Part shown: positions 7,605 through 16,161 of the stretch, one piece after another
Numbering within the stretch: the first letter of the stretch is position 1
How the letters are laid out: every line of letters starts with the position of its first letter
Assembly (NCBI GenBank): GCA_004551945.1
Contig: SFPN01000007.1
Coordinates: forward strand, 99,272 to 163,271
Length of the DNA: 64,000 nt
From: Clostridiales bacterium
Lineage (GTDB): Bacteria > Bacillota > Clostridia > Oscillospirales > Oscillospiraceae
Direction: 5' to 3'
Notes under the pieces: model-generated
The model's input: the letters and a program-made list of their open reading frames with translations, nothing else
Told to the model about the DNA's origin: nothing
Database searches by the model: none
Program-made: the position numbers and the translations under genes

Positions 7605-8173
7605 TCCTGCTTATCGACAATTACGACAGCTTTTCCTATAACCTTTACCAGCTCATCGGGAGCATTGACCCGGAGATCCGGGTCATCCGCAACGACCAGC
7701 TGACGGTGGAGGAGATCCGGGCGCTGAAGCCCGACCGCATCGTGCTCTCTCCTGGCCCCGGCCGGCCGGAGGACGCGGGGGTGATCATCGACGTGGTCAA
7801 GGAGCTGGGGGCGGAGATCCCCATCCTGGGGGTCTGCCTGGGCCATCAGGCCATCTGCGCCGCCTTTGGTGCCACGGTGACCTATGCCAAGCAGCTGATG
7901 CACGGCAAGCAGTCTCTGGCCAGCCTGGACCAGACCTGTCCTCTCTTCCGGGGGTGCCCGGAGAAGGCTCCGGTGGCCCGGTACCACTCCCTGGCGGCGG
8001 ACGCCGACACCCTGCCGGACTGCCTGAAAACCACCGCCGTCACCCAGGACGGAGAGGTGATGGCAGTGCAGCACAGTGAGTATCCCATCTACGGCGTGCA
8101 GTTTCATCCCGAGTCCATCATGACCCCCGACGGGCGGACCATGCTTTCTAACTTTATCCAGCAGCAACAATAA
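7601..8173 (+). CDS. trpG: Anthranilate synthase component II (glutamine amidotransferase)
   Basis: TrpG hydrolyses glutamine and passes ammonia to TrpE. The 190-residue protein is a class I amidotransferase: LIDNYDSFSYN at the start, the oxyanion motif SPGPGRP, the nucleophile Cys in GVCLGHQ near residue 79 and the His-Glu pair in QFHPES near residue 170. The length fits a stand-alone TrpG with no fused TrpD. It starts in the ATGA overlap with trpE, so translation is coupled. The same subunit could also serve PabA-type chemistry, but the trp context is decisive. Confidence 0.96.
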   Translation: MILLIDNYDSFSYNLYQLIGSIDPEIRVIRNDQLTVEEIRALKPDRIVLSPGPGRPEDAGVIIDVVKELGAEIPILGVCLGHQAICAAFGATVTYAKQLMHGKQSLASLDQTCPLFRGCPEKAPVARYHSLAADADTLPDCLKTTAVTQDGEVMAVQHSEYPIYGVQFHPESIMTPDGRTMLSNFIQQQQ

Positions 8174-8185
8174 GGAGCGAAGACC

Positions 8186-9211
8186 ATGATTAAAGAAGCC
8201 ATTGTAAAGATTGTAAATAAAGAGGACCTGACCTATGACGAGGCCTACTGCGTCATGAACGAGATCATGAGCGGCGAGACCTCTCCCACCCAGAACGCCG
8301 CCTTCCTGGCGGCCCTCTCCACCAAGAGCACCAAGGCAGAGACCATCGCGGAGATTGCCGGCTGCGCCAACGCCATGCGGGACCACGCGGTGAAGGTGGA
8401 GGCTGGCGGCGATCTCATGGAGATCGTAGGCACCGGCGGCGACGGGGCCCACAGCTTCAATATCTCCACCACTGCCGCCCTGGTGACTGCGGCCGGAGGC
8501 GTGAAGGTGGCCAAGCACGGCAACCGGGCGGCCTCCTCCCAGTGCGGCACGGCAGACTGCCTGGAGGCCCTGGGGGTGAACATCCAGCAGAGCCCCCAGC
8601 GGTGCAAGGAGCTGCTGGACGAGGTGGGCATGTGTTTCTTCTTCGCCCAGAAGTACCACACCTCCATGAAATATGTGGGGGCCATCCGCAAGGAGCTGGG
8701 CTTCCGCACGGTGTTTAACATCTTAGGCCCCCTGACCAATCCCGGCAGCCCCACCATGCAGCTGCTGGGGGTCTATGACCGGTACCTGGTGGAGCCTCTG
8801 GCCCAGGTGCTCATGAGCCTGGGGGTCCAGCGGGGCATGGTGGTCTACGGGGAGGACAAGCTGGATGAGATTTCCCTCAGCGCCCCCACCACCGTCTGCG
8901 AGTTCAAGGACGGCTGGTACAAGGTCTACACCATCGCCCCTGAGGATTTCGGCCTGACCCGGTGCCAGAAGGCCGACCTGGTGGGCGGCTCCCCGGCGGA
9001 AAACGCCCAGATCACCCGGGACATCCTGAACGGCGCCAAGGGCCCCAAGCGGGACGCGGTACTGCTCAACGCCGGCGCGGCCCTCTATATCGGCGGCAAG
9101 GCCGAGACCCTGGCCCAGGGCGTGACCCTGGCAGCGGAGCTCATCGACTCTGGCAAGGCCGCTCAGACCCTCCAGGGCCTCATCGACGTGAGCAACCGGG
9201 CGGAGGACTAA
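8186..9211 (+). CDS. trpD: Anthranilate phosphoribosyltransferase
   Basis: TrpD transfers the phosphoribosyl group of PRPP to anthranilate. The 341-residue chain has normal length and the family signatures: GTGGDGAHSFNIST (PRPP-binding loop, near residue 82), KHGNRAASSQCG near residue 108 and GPLTNP near residue 180. It begins 12 bases after trpG with AAGGAGCGAAGACC before the ATG. It is the third gene of the trp operon. Confidence 0.97.
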   Translation: MIKEAIVKIVNKEDLTYDEAYCVMNEIMSGETSPTQNAAFLAALSTKSTKAETIAEIAGCANAMRDHAVKVEAGGDLMEIVGTGGDGAHSFNISTTAALVTAAGGVKVAKHGNRAASSQCGTADCLEALGVNIQQSPQRCKELLDEVGMCFFFAQKYHTSMKYVGAIRKELGFRTVFNILGPLTNPGSPTMQLLGVYDRYLVEPLAQVLMSLGVQRGMVVYGEDKLDEISLSAPTTVCEFKDGWYKVYTIAPEDFGLTRCQKADLVGGSPAENAQITRDILNGAKGPKRDAVLLNAGAALYIGGKAETLAQGVTLAAELIDSGKAAQTLQGLIDVSNRAED

Positions 9212-9214
9212 GCC

Positions 9215-9997
9215 ATGACCATCCTGGACCAGTTGGCCGGTCACGCCAGGGAGCGCACCGAACAAGCCAAACAGAAAACACCCCTTTCGGTTCTGAAAGA
9301 ACAGGCTGAGGCTTTGCCCAAGGGAACCTTTGCCTTTGAACAGGCCCTGAAAGCCCCCGGGATCTCCTTTATCTGCGAGTGCAAAAAGGCATCCCCCTCC
9401 AAGGGGCTCATCGCTCCGGACTTTCCCTATCTCTCCATCGCCAAAGAGTACCAGGCGGCGGGGGCAGACGCCATTTCCGTGCTCACCGAGCCCAAGTGGT
9501 TTCTGGGCAGGGACCAGTACCTGCGGGAGATCGCCTCCGCCGTCTCCATCCCCTGCCTGCGGAAGGACTTTACGGTGGATGAGTATATGATCTACGAGGC
9601 CAAGGTTTTGGGAGCCTCCGCGGTTCTGCTCATCTGCTCCATCCTGACCCCGGCCCAGCTCCGGGACTATCAGGCCGTCTGCGACGGGCTGGGCCTGTCC
9701 GCCCTGGTGGAGGCCCACGACGAGGCCGAGGTAAGAATGGCGCTGGACGCAGGAGCCCGGATCATCGGGGTAAACAACCGCAACCTGAAGGATTTCACCG
9801 TGGACACGGAAAACAGCCGCCGCCTCCGGGCCATGATCCCGCCGTCGGTGCTGTTCGTGTCGGAGAGCGGGGTCAAGACCCCGGCGGATGTGGAGAACCT
9901 CCGGGACGTGGGGGCCGACGCCGTTCTCATTGGGGAGACCCTCATGCGGGCGGCGGACAAGAAAAGCAAGCTTTCGGAACTGAGAGGACGCTTATGA
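9215..9997 (+). CDS. trpC: Indole-3-glycerol phosphate synthase
   Basis: TrpC closes the indole ring from CdRP, with loss of carbon dioxide. The 260-residue single-domain TIM barrel shows the catalytic-lysine motif CECKKASPSKG near residue 54, EPKWFLG, LRKDFTVDEYMI near residue 110 and GVNNRNLKDF near residue 185. Start is an ATG 3 bases after trpD. It is not fused to TrpF, unlike in enteric bacteria; trpF follows as a separate gene with a 4-base overlap. Confidence 0.97.
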   Translation: MTILDQLAGHARERTEQAKQKTPLSVLKEQAEALPKGTFAFEQALKAPGISFICECKKASPSKGLIAPDFPYLSIAKEYQAAGADAISVLTEPKWFLGRDQYLREIASAVSIPCLRKDFTVDEYMIYEAKVLGASAVLLICSILTPAQLRDYQAVCDGLGLSALVEAHDEAEVRMALDAGARIIGVNNRNLKDFTVDTENSRRLRAMIPPSVLFVSESGVKTPADVENLRDVGADAVLIGETLMRAADKKSKLSELRGRL

Positions 9998-10617
9998 CAA
10001 AGATCAAACTGTGCGGGCTGAAACGGCCCCAGGACATTCAGGCAGCCAACGAGCTTTTGCCGGCGTACATCGGCTTTGTCTTTGCCCCCAAAAGCCGCCG
10101 GTATGTGCACCCGGACCGGGCAGAAGAGCTTCGCCGGATGCTGAACCCGGGCATCATTCCGGTGGGGGTGTTTGTGAACGAGACCCCGGAGACGGTGGCC
10201 GCCCTGCTGGACCGGGGGATCATCGACATCGCCCAGCTCCACGGCAAAGAGGACGCGGCCTATATCCGCCGCCTCCGACAGCTGACCCCAAAGCCCCTGA
10301 TCCAGGCCTTCCGCGTTGATACCCCGGCGGACGTGGCCGCCGCCCAGGCCAGCACGGCGGACTACGTCCTGCTGGACTCCGGCGCCGGCGGCACAGGCAC
10401 CTGCTTCGACTGGAGCTTGCTGCAAGACATCCAGCGGCCCTACTTCCTGGCGGGGGGGCTGACCCCCGAAAACGTAGGCGGCGCGGTGGCAACCCTCCAT
10501 CCCTATGCCGTGGACGTGAGCTCCGGCATTGAGACCGACGGGGCCAAAGACAAAGAGAAAATGACCCGATTTGTGCGCGCCGTGCGAGGCGTGCCGGGAA
10601 AGGATGAGGAACCATGA
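9994..10617 (+). CDS. trpF: Phosphoribosylanthranilate isomerase
   Basis: TrpF catalyses the Amadori rearrangement of PRA to CdRP. The 207-residue TIM barrel begins with KIKLCGLKRPQD (catalytic Cys near residue 7), has QLHGKED near residue 79, LLDSGAGGTG near residue 127 (catalytic Asp) and FLAGGLTPENV near residue 151. It overlaps trpC by 4 bases (ATGA) and trpB by 4 bases, so the three are tightly coupled. In the operon it acts before TrpC although it is encoded after it, which is usual. Confidence 0.95.
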   Translation: MTKIKLCGLKRPQDIQAANELLPAYIGFVFAPKSRRYVHPDRAEELRRMLNPGIIPVGVFVNETPETVAALLDRGIIDIAQLHGKEDAAYIRRLRQLTPKPLIQAFRVDTPADVAAAQASTADYVLLDSGAGGTGTCFDWSLLQDIQRPYFLAGGLTPENVGGAVATLHPYAVDVSSGIETDGAKDKEKMTRFVRAVRGVPGKDEEP

Positions 10618-11804
10618 CAAACGCAAACGGTCGATTTGGTGTTCACGGCGGGCAGTACATTCCCGAGACGCTGATGAACGCAGTCATCGAGCTGGAGGCC
10701 GCCTACAACCGCTTCAAGGACGACCCGGAGTTTAACCGGGAGCTGACGGAGCTGTTCAACGAGTACGCCGGCCGGCCCTCCCGGCTCTACTACGCAGAGA
10801 AAATGACCCGGGACCTGGGGGGCGCGAAAATTTACCTGAAGCGGGAGGACTTAAACCACACCGGTGCCCATAAAATCAACAACGTCCTGGGCCAGGCCCT
10901 GCTGGCCAAGAAGATGGGCAAAACCCGCCTCATCGCTGAGACTGGCGCAGGCCAGCACGGGGTGGCCACTGCCACCGCCGCCGCCCTGCTGGGGATGGAG
11001 TGCGTGGTGTTCATGGGGGAGGAGGACACCATCCGCCAGGCCCTGAACGTGTACAAAATGCGCCTGCTGGGGTCGGAGGTGGTCTCTGTCACCACCGGCA
11101 CCGGCACCCTGAAGGACGCCTGTTCCGCTGCCTTCCGGGAGTGGACCAACCGGATTGCCGACACCCACTACTGCCTGGGCTCCGTCATGGGTCCCCATCC
11201 CTTCCCCACCATCGTCCGGGATTTCCAGGCGGTGATCTCCAAGGAGACCAAGGCCCAGATCCTGGAGAAGGAGGGGCGGCTGCCCGACGCGGTGCTGGCC
11301 TGCGTAGGCGGCGGCTCCAACGCCATCGGCAGCTTCTATCATTTCATTGAGGACAAAGACGTCCGTCTCATCGGCTGCGAGGCGGCAGGCAAGGGGGTGG
11401 ACACCTTTGAAACCGCGGCCACCATGGCCACCGGGCGGCTGGGTATCTTCCACGGTATGAAGAGTTACTTCTGCCAGGACGAGTACGGCCAGATCGCCCC
11501 GGTCTACTCCATCTCCGCCGGTCTGGACTACCCGGGGGTTGGACCCGAGCACGCCTGGCTCCACGACACCGGCCGGGCGGAATATGTGCCCATCACGGAC
11601 GACGAGGCGGTGGAGGCCTTTGAGTATCTGTCCCGCACCGAGGGAATCATCCCCGCCATCGAGTCTGCCCACGCCGTGGCCTACGCCCGGAAGCTGGCTC
11701 CTACCATGAGCAAGGACCAGATTATTGTCATCACCATTTCCGGCCGGGGGGACAAGGACTGCGCTGCCATTGCCCGCTACAGAGGGGAGGATCTTCATGA
11801 GTAA
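10614..11804 (+). CDS. trpB: Tryptophan synthase beta chain
   Basis: TrpB joins indole and serine using pyridoxal phosphate. The 396-residue chain is of TrpB1 type: FGVHGGQYIPETLM at the start, the PLP-binding lysine in NHTGAHKINN near residue 86, GAGQHGVA near residue 111, and the phosphate loop CVGGGSNAIG near residue 230. The end (SGRGDKD) is complete. It starts in a 4-base overlap with trpF and overlaps trpA by 8 bases, as expected for subunits of one complex. Confidence 0.98.
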   Translation: MTNANGRFGVHGGQYIPETLMNAVIELEAAYNRFKDDPEFNRELTELFNEYAGRPSRLYYAEKMTRDLGGAKIYLKREDLNHTGAHKINNVLGQALLAKKMGKTRLIAETGAGQHGVATATAAALLGMECVVFMGEEDTIRQALNVYKMRLLGSEVVSVTTGTGTLKDACSAAFREWTNRIADTHYCLGSVMGPHPFPTIVRDFQAVISKETKAQILEKEGRLPDAVLACVGGGSNAIGSFYHFIEDKDVRLIGCEAAGKGVDTFETAATMATGRLGIFHGMKSYFCQDEYGQIAPVYSISAGLDYPGVGPEHAWLHDTGRAEYVPITDDEAVEAFEYLSRTEGIIPAIESAHAVAYARKLAPTMSKDQIIVITISGRGDKDCAAIARYRGEDLHE

Positions 11805-12567
11805 CATCAAATCGGCTTTTGACCACGGGAAAGCGTTCATTCCCTTTGTCACCTGCGGGGACCCCGACCTGGAGACCACCGGGGCTATCGTCCGGGCCGC
11901 CGTGGAAAACGGCGCGGACCTGATCGAACTGGGCATTCCCTTCTCCGACCCCACGGCGGAAGGCCCCGTCATCCAGGACGCCAACCTGCGTGCCCTCAGC
12001 GGCGGGGTGACCACCGACAAGATTTTCGCTTTCGTGAAGGAGCTTCGCCGGGACGTAAAAATCCCCCTGGTGTTTATGACCTACGCAAACGTGGTGTTCT
12101 CTTACGGCGCGGAGCGGTTCTTCACCGCCTGCCGGGACATCGGCATCGACGGGCTGATCCTGCCCGACCTGCCCTATGAGGAGAAGGAGGAGTTTCTGCC
12201 CCTGTGCCATCAGTACGGGGTGGATCTCATCTCCATGATCGCCCCCACCTCGGAAAACCGCATTGCCATGATCGCCAAAGAGGCGGAGGGCTTTTTGTAC
12301 CTGGTGTCCAGCCTGGGCGTCACGGGCGTGAGAAGTGAGATCAAGACAGACCTTGCCTCCATCGCAGAGGTGGTCCGGCAGAACACGGACATCCCCTGCG
12401 CCATCGGCTTTGGCATCTCCACCCCGGAGCAAGCCAAAAAGATGGCGGACCTCTCCGACGGGGCCATCGTAGGCTCCGCCATCGTGAAGATCATCGCCCA
12501 GCACGGCAAAAACGCCGCCGGGCCGGTGGGCGAGTATGTAAAGCAAATGAAGGCAGCCATGGGCTGA
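11797..12567 (+). CDS. trpA: Tryptophan synthase alpha chain
   Basis: TrpA cleaves indole-glycerol phosphate and channels indole to TrpB. The 256-residue TIM barrel has the catalytic Glu and Asp in ELGIPFSDPTAEGP near residues 48-60, PDLPYEE near residue 125 and the phosphate-binding segments GVTGVR and GFGIST. I chose the ATG at 11797, preceded by GGGGAGGATCTTC; an in-frame open stretch upstream lies inside trpB. It is the last gene of the trp operon and is followed by a strong terminator. Confidence 0.97.
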   Translation: MSNIKSAFDHGKAFIPFVTCGDPDLETTGAIVRAAVENGADLIELGIPFSDPTAEGPVIQDANLRALSGGVTTDKIFAFVKELRRDVKIPLVFMTYANVVFSYGAERFFTACRDIGIDGLILPDLPYEEKEEFLPLCHQYGVDLISMIAPTSENRIAMIAKEAEGFLYLVSSLGVTGVRSEIKTDLASIAEVVRQNTDIPCAIGFGISTPEQAKKMADLSDGAIVGSAIVKIIAQHGKNAAGPVGEYVKQMKAAMG

Positions 12568-12576
12568 CCGAGAGAT

Positions 12577-12611
12577 AAAAAATTCTCCCTCTGGTGAGGG
12601 AGAATTTTTTT
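12577..12611 (+). terminator. Terminator of the trp operon
   Basis: Long perfect stem AAAAAATTCTCCCTC / GAGGGAGAATTTTTT with a 4-5 base loop and a 7-T run. Confidence 0.9.
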
Positions 12612-12656
12612 GTGTGCTCTGTAAAATTTGCAGGGAAAGAAGATGGGAAGTTTGTG

Positions 12657-12685
12657 TTGACAAAAGGAGGTATCGGTGCTATTAT
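12657..12685 (+). promoter_or_regulatory. Promoter of the cysteine ABC-transporter operon
   Basis: TTGACA at 12657-12662, 17-bp spacer, TATTAT at 12680-12685. Confidence 0.7.
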
Positions 12686-12697
12686 GAATCCCGACAA

Positions 12698-12716
12698 ACC
12701 AACTAGCATAGTTGGT
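12698..12716 (+). promoter_or_regulatory. Perfect 8+3+8 palindrome, Rrf2-like operator
   Basis: ACCAACTA, a 3-base centre GCA, and TAGTTGGT form a perfect inverted repeat at the expected transcription start, just after the -10 box. The half-site ACCnACT resembles sites of Rrf2-family regulators (IscR/CymR group), which control iron-sulfur and cysteine genes. The position fits repression of the importer operon. Confidence 0.6.
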
Positions 12717-12742
12717 AATAGGGAAAGGAGGCGGCCCACGGT

Positions 12743-13408
12743 ATGCAGCTGAATGTCGACTTTATCACCGAATATTTACCCTGGTATGTGGAGGCGGCAA
12801 AGCTGACGGTGCGGATCGCCTTCTGGGGCATCATCTTTTCCCTCATCGTGGGCGCTGCCTGCGCCATCCTGCGGTATTACCGGGTCCCTGTGATCCAGAG
12901 GATCATCGCTGTGTACATAGAGCTCAGCCGGAACACGCCCTTGCTGGTTCAGCTGTTCTTTCTGTATTTTGGCCTTCCCAAGCTGGGTATCGTGCTGGAG
13001 GCGGATACCTGCGCTGTCATTGGCCTGACCTTCCTCTGCGGCAGCTATATGGCGGAATCCATGCGAAGCGGACTGGAGTCCGTGGATAAGTCCCAGATCG
13101 AGTCGGCGGCCAGCCTGGGCATGAGCAAGGCCCTCACCATGCGGGAAGTGATCTTCCCCCAGGCTCTGGCGGTGTCGGTCCCCGGCCTGTGCGCCAACGT
13201 GATCTTCCTGATTAAGGAGACGTCGGTGGTCAGCGGGATCGCCCTGGCGGACCTGATGTATGTGGCAAAGGATCTCATCGGCCTGTACTATGAGACCGAC
13301 GAGGCCCTGCTGATGCTGGTGGTGGCCTACCTGATCATTCTGCTCCCCATTTCCATCTGCGCCACTTTGCTGGAGAGGAGGCTGCGATATGCAGGGTTCG
13401 GGAATTAG
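12743..13408 (+). CDS. Amino-acid ABC transporter permease (cysteine-type importer)
   Basis: This 221-residue permease belongs to the HisM/GlnP polar amino-acid group. It has about five hydrophobic helices and the EAA loop ESAASLGMSKALTMREVIFPQA near residues 119-140, through which it contacts the ATPase. The N-terminal region contains RNTPLLVQLFFLYFGLPK, characteristic of this group. GGAAAGGAGGCGGCCCACGGT precedes the ATG. It overlaps the second permease gene by 20 bases; the two likely form a heterodimeric channel. Cysteine or cystine as substrate is inferred from the binding protein encoded two genes downstream. Confidence 0.9.
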   Translation: MQLNVDFITEYLPWYVEAAKLTVRIAFWGIIFSLIVGAACAILRYYRVPVIQRIIAVYIELSRNTPLLVQLFFLYFGLPKLGIVLEADTCAVIGLTFLCGSYMAESMRSGLESVDKSQIESAASLGMSKALTMREVIFPQALAVSVPGLCANVIFLIKETSVVSGIALADLMYVAKDLIGLYYETDEALLMLVVAYLIILLPISICATLLERRLRYAGFGN

Positions 13409-14063
13409 CGTACTCTTCCTGGGAAAGAACTTCCTGCGGCTGCTGGGCGGCCTTTGGGTGACCCTCCGCATCAGCCTCATCGCCGTGGTGCTCTCCATCC
13501 CCCTGGGCATCCTGTTCGGCATGTTCATGACCTTGAATAATCCCGTCTCCAAGGCAATCAGCCGGGTGTATCTGGAGTTTATCCGCATCATGCCCCAGCT
13601 GGTTCTCCTGTTCATCGCCTACTTCGGCGTGACCCGGGCCTTTGGCCTGAATCTCTCCGCAGAGCTCAGCGCCATCATCGTCTTTATCCTGTGGGGGACA
13701 GCGGAGATGGGCGACCTGGTCCGGGGCGCGCTTATCAGCATCCCCAAGCACCAGTATGACAGCGCCGCTGCCTTGGGCATGACCAAGAGCCAGACCTTTG
13801 TTCTGGTGGTGGTGCCCCAGACCCTGCGGCGGCTGATTCCCCTGACCATCAACCTGGCCACCCGTATGATTAAGACCACCAGCCTGGTGGTGCTCATCGG
13901 GATCACAGAGGTTCTGAAGGTGGGCAAGCAGATCATCGATGCCAACCGTTTTGACTACCCCACGGCGGCCCTGTGGGTCTATGGGGTTATATTCCTGCTG
14001 TATTTCCTTGCCTGCTGGCCCATCTCCCTGCTGGCAAAGAAACTGGAAGCTCGTTGGAGGTGA
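13389..14063 (+). CDS. Amino-acid ABC transporter permease, second subunit
   Basis: The 224-residue product is a second HisM/GlnP-type permease with hydrophobic helices from about residues 15-45, 60-85, 90-110 and 185-210, the motif FIRIMPQLVLLFIAYFGV, and an EAA loop DSAAALGMTKSQTFVLVVVP around residues 122-141. It starts inside the end of the first permease gene, after GGAGAGGAGGCTGCGAT. A pair of unequal permeases with one ATPase and one binding protein is the standard set for polar amino-acid uptake. Confidence 0.9.
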   Translation: MQGSGISVLFLGKNFLRLLGGLWVTLRISLIAVVLSIPLGILFGMFMTLNNPVSKAISRVYLEFIRIMPQLVLLFIAYFGVTRAFGLNLSAELSAIIVFILWGTAEMGDLVRGALISIPKHQYDSAAALGMTKSQTFVLVVVPQTLRRLIPLTINLATRMIKTTSLVVLIGITEVLKVGKQIIDANRFDYPTAALWVYGVIFLLYFLACWPISLLAKKLEARWR

Positions 14064-14070
14064 GACCGCT

Positions 14071-14850
14071 ATGGAAGAAAGAATCCAGCTTCAGGTATCC
14101 GGCCTGGTGAAGCGCTTCGGGACTGAGACCGTTCTGAACGGGATCGACCTGGATGTGCACAAGGGCGAGGTGGTTGTGGTCCTGGGTCCGTCCGGCTGCG
14201 GCAAGAGTACCCTCTTGCGCTGTATGAACGGCCTGGAGCCTCTCACCGAAGGGACCATCCGCCTGGATGGCGAGGAGATCACCACCGGGGGCAAAAAGAT
14301 CACCCGGCTGCGGCAGAAGATCGGCATGGTCTTCCAGAGCTATGATCTCTTCCCCCACAAAAATATTATAGATAACATCACCCTGGCTCCTGTAAAGGTG
14401 CAGAAGCGGCCCAAGGCGGAGGTGGAGCAGGACGCGGAAAAGCTCTTAAAGCGCGTGGGCCTGTGGGAAAAGCGGAAAGCCTTCCCCCGGGAGCTCTCCG
14501 GCGGGCAGAAGCAGCGGGTGGCCATCATCCGGGCTCTGTGCATGAACCCCGAGGTGATGCTCTTCGACGAAGTCACCGCAGCGCTGGACCCGGAAATGGT
14601 CCGGGAGGTTCTGGACGTGATGCTGGAGCTGGCGGAGCAGGGGATGACCATGGTGATCGTCACCCACGAAATGCAGTTTGCCCGGGCCATTGCAGACCGA
14701 ATCATTTTTCTGGACCGGGGGCATATCGTGGAAGAAGCCAGCCCCGAGGAATTCTTCACAAGCCCCAAGACCCAGCGGGCCAGGGATTTCCTGCAAACCT
14801 TCTCTTATGAGAAAAAAAGCAACCGTGAACACCCGGGAGTACCCGGTTAA
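14071..14850 (+). CDS. Amino-acid ABC transporter ATP-binding protein
   Basis: The 259-residue ATPase energises the importer. Walker A is GPSGCGKST near residue 40, the Q-loop is in MVFQSYDLFPH, the signature is LSGGQKQR near residue 143, Walker B with its Glu is VMLFDEVTAALDP, and the switch His is in VTHEMQFA. It follows the GlnQ/HisP pattern closely. Start ATG at 14071 has GTTGGAGGTGAGACCGCT before it and lies 7 bases after the permease. The C-terminal tail SNREHPGVPG is unusual and extends to 22 bases before the binding-protein gene. Confidence 0.95.
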   Translation: MEERIQLQVSGLVKRFGTETVLNGIDLDVHKGEVVVVLGPSGCGKSTLLRCMNGLEPLTEGTIRLDGEEITTGGKKITRLRQKIGMVFQSYDLFPHKNIIDNITLAPVKVQKRPKAEVEQDAEKLLKRVGLWEKRKAFPRELSGGQKQRVAIIRALCMNPEVMLFDEVTAALDPEMVREVLDVMLELAEQGMTMVIVTHEMQFARAIADRIIFLDRGHIVEEASPEEFFTSPKTQRARDFLQTFSYEKKSNREHPGVPG

Positions 14851-14872
14851 AAATGGAAAGAAGGAATGTATC

Positions 14873-15775
14873 ATGAAACGTAAAAATCTCTTGCGCAAGT
14901 TCATCTCCGTGTCCGCCGCTGCCCTGATGCTGGCAGGCGTCCTGGCAGGCTGCGGCGGCGAGGCTGCCGAGCCCGCTGAGGAGATCGGCACCGAGGAGAC
15001 CACCCAGACCGAGACCACCGGCTCCTTCCGCACCCTGGACGAGATCAAGGAGAGCGGAAAGATCGTCATCGGCGTGTTCAGCGACAAGGCCCCCTTCGGT
15101 TATGTGGATGAAAGCGGCGAGTACCAGGGCTACGACGTGTACTTTGCCGAGCGGATCGCCCAGGACCTGGGCGTTGAGGTGGAGTATGTCTCCACTGACC
15201 CCGCTAGCCGCGTGGAATACCTGACCACCGGCAAGGTGGACATCATCCTGGCCAACTTTACCGTCACCGAGGAGCGTGCCCAGCAGGTGGACTTCGCGCT
15301 GCCCTACATGAAGGTGATGCTGGGCGTGGTCTCTCCTGACGGCGCTCTGATCAGCGATGTGGAGGAGCTCAACGGCAAAGACCTGATCGTGGTCAAGGGC
15401 ACCACCGCTGAGACCTACTTTGAGAAGAACTATCCCGATGTGACCCTCCAGAAGTACGATGAGTATGCAGACGCCTACAACGCCCTGCTGGACGGCCGCG
15501 GCGACGCATTCTCCACCGATAACACCGAGGTCCTGGCTTGGGCCCTCTCCAACCCCGGCTTCACCGTGGGCATCGACGCTCTGGGCAACGCAGACACCAT
15601 CGCTCCTGCCGTTCAGAAGGGCAACACCACCCTGCTGGACTGGATCAACAGCGAGATCGAAGCTCTGGCCGGCGAGAACTTCTTCCACGCAGACTATGAG
15701 GCCACCCTGGCTCCCGTCTACGGCGAAGCTGCCGATCCCGACGCCTTGGTGGTGGAAGGCGGCGTCGTGGAGTAA
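14873..15775 (+). CDS. CjaA-like cysteine-binding lipoprotein of the ABC importer
   Basis: The 300-residue protein starts with a lipoprotein signal peptide and lipobox LAGC near residue 27, an acidic Glu/Thr linker, then a family 3 periplasmic-type binding domain. Segments such as IGVFSDKAPFGYVDESG, QGYDVYFAERIAQDLG, VDIILANFTVTEERA and LPYMKVMLGV recall the cysteine-binding CjaA group rather than glutamine or histidine binders, so cysteine or cystine is the likely ligand. In a Gram-positive cell it would be tethered to the outer membrane face next to the two permeases. A strong terminator follows. Confidence 0.88.
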   Translation: MKRKNLLRKFISVSAAALMLAGVLAGCGGEAAEPAEEIGTEETTQTETTGSFRTLDEIKESGKIVIGVFSDKAPFGYVDESGEYQGYDVYFAERIAQDLGVEVEYVSTDPASRVEYLTTGKVDIILANFTVTEERAQQVDFALPYMKVMLGVVSPDGALISDVEELNGKDLIVVKGTTAETYFEKNYPDVTLQKYDEYADAYNALLDGRGDAFSTDNTEVLAWALSNPGFTVGIDALGNADTIAPAVQKGNTTLLDWINSEIEALAGENFFHADYEATLAPVYGEAADPDALVVEGGVVE

Positions 15776-15816
15776 TCCCGTTTTCCTGTTCGCTTTCAGA
15801 TTATAGAAATAAAACC

Positions 15817-15858
15817 GCACCGGCATCTGTTGTAACGGACAGATGCCGGTGCTTTTTT
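15817..15858 (+). terminator. Terminator of the cysteine importer operon
   Basis: Perfect 14-bp stem (15817-15830 with 15839-15852) and TTTTTT. Confidence 0.92.
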
Positions 15859-15905
15859 GCCGGATGTTCCATTTTTGGAAGTGCTCGTGGCAAAAAACGT
15901 GTTTA

Positions 15906-16052
15906 TACTAGTTCTTGATAAAAAGCGTTCAAAGCTTTTTATCGCGCAAAGCGCGTCAAGAACTGCATGAGACGGCGCGGCGTGCGTGAGCACGATGCGA
16001 GTGTGCGCAGCACACGGGATTCTTGATTCCATTTTTTAATCAAGAATCAGTA
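15906..16052 (+). mobile_element. MITE copy 1, 147 bp, TSD TTA
   Basis: Terminal inverted repeats TACTAGTTCTTGATAAAAA (left) and, on the other strand, TACTGATTCTTGATTAAAAA (right). The element is flanked by TTA at 15903-15905 and again at 16053-16055. It has no coding capacity. Inside are small hairpins (GTGCGTGAGCAC, GTGTGCGCAGCACAC). Two further copies occur in this window with different TNA duplications, which shows past transposition, presumably by a transposase supplied in trans. Confidence 0.85.
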
Positions 16053-16111
16053 TTATTTGCTGAAATTTTCTAGTTTGAGAGAAGAATATAAAAGTATACT
16101 TTTGTGTTTTG

Positions 16112-16140
16112 TTGACAGAATAATAAAAAAGAGGTATAGT
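16112..16140 (+). promoter_or_regulatory. Promoter of the DUF4143 ATPase gene
   Basis: TTGACA at 16112-16117, 17-bp spacer, TATAGT at 16135-16140. Confidence 0.6.
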
Positions 16141-16161
16141 TTTGCTGTGAGGGGGGATCGT

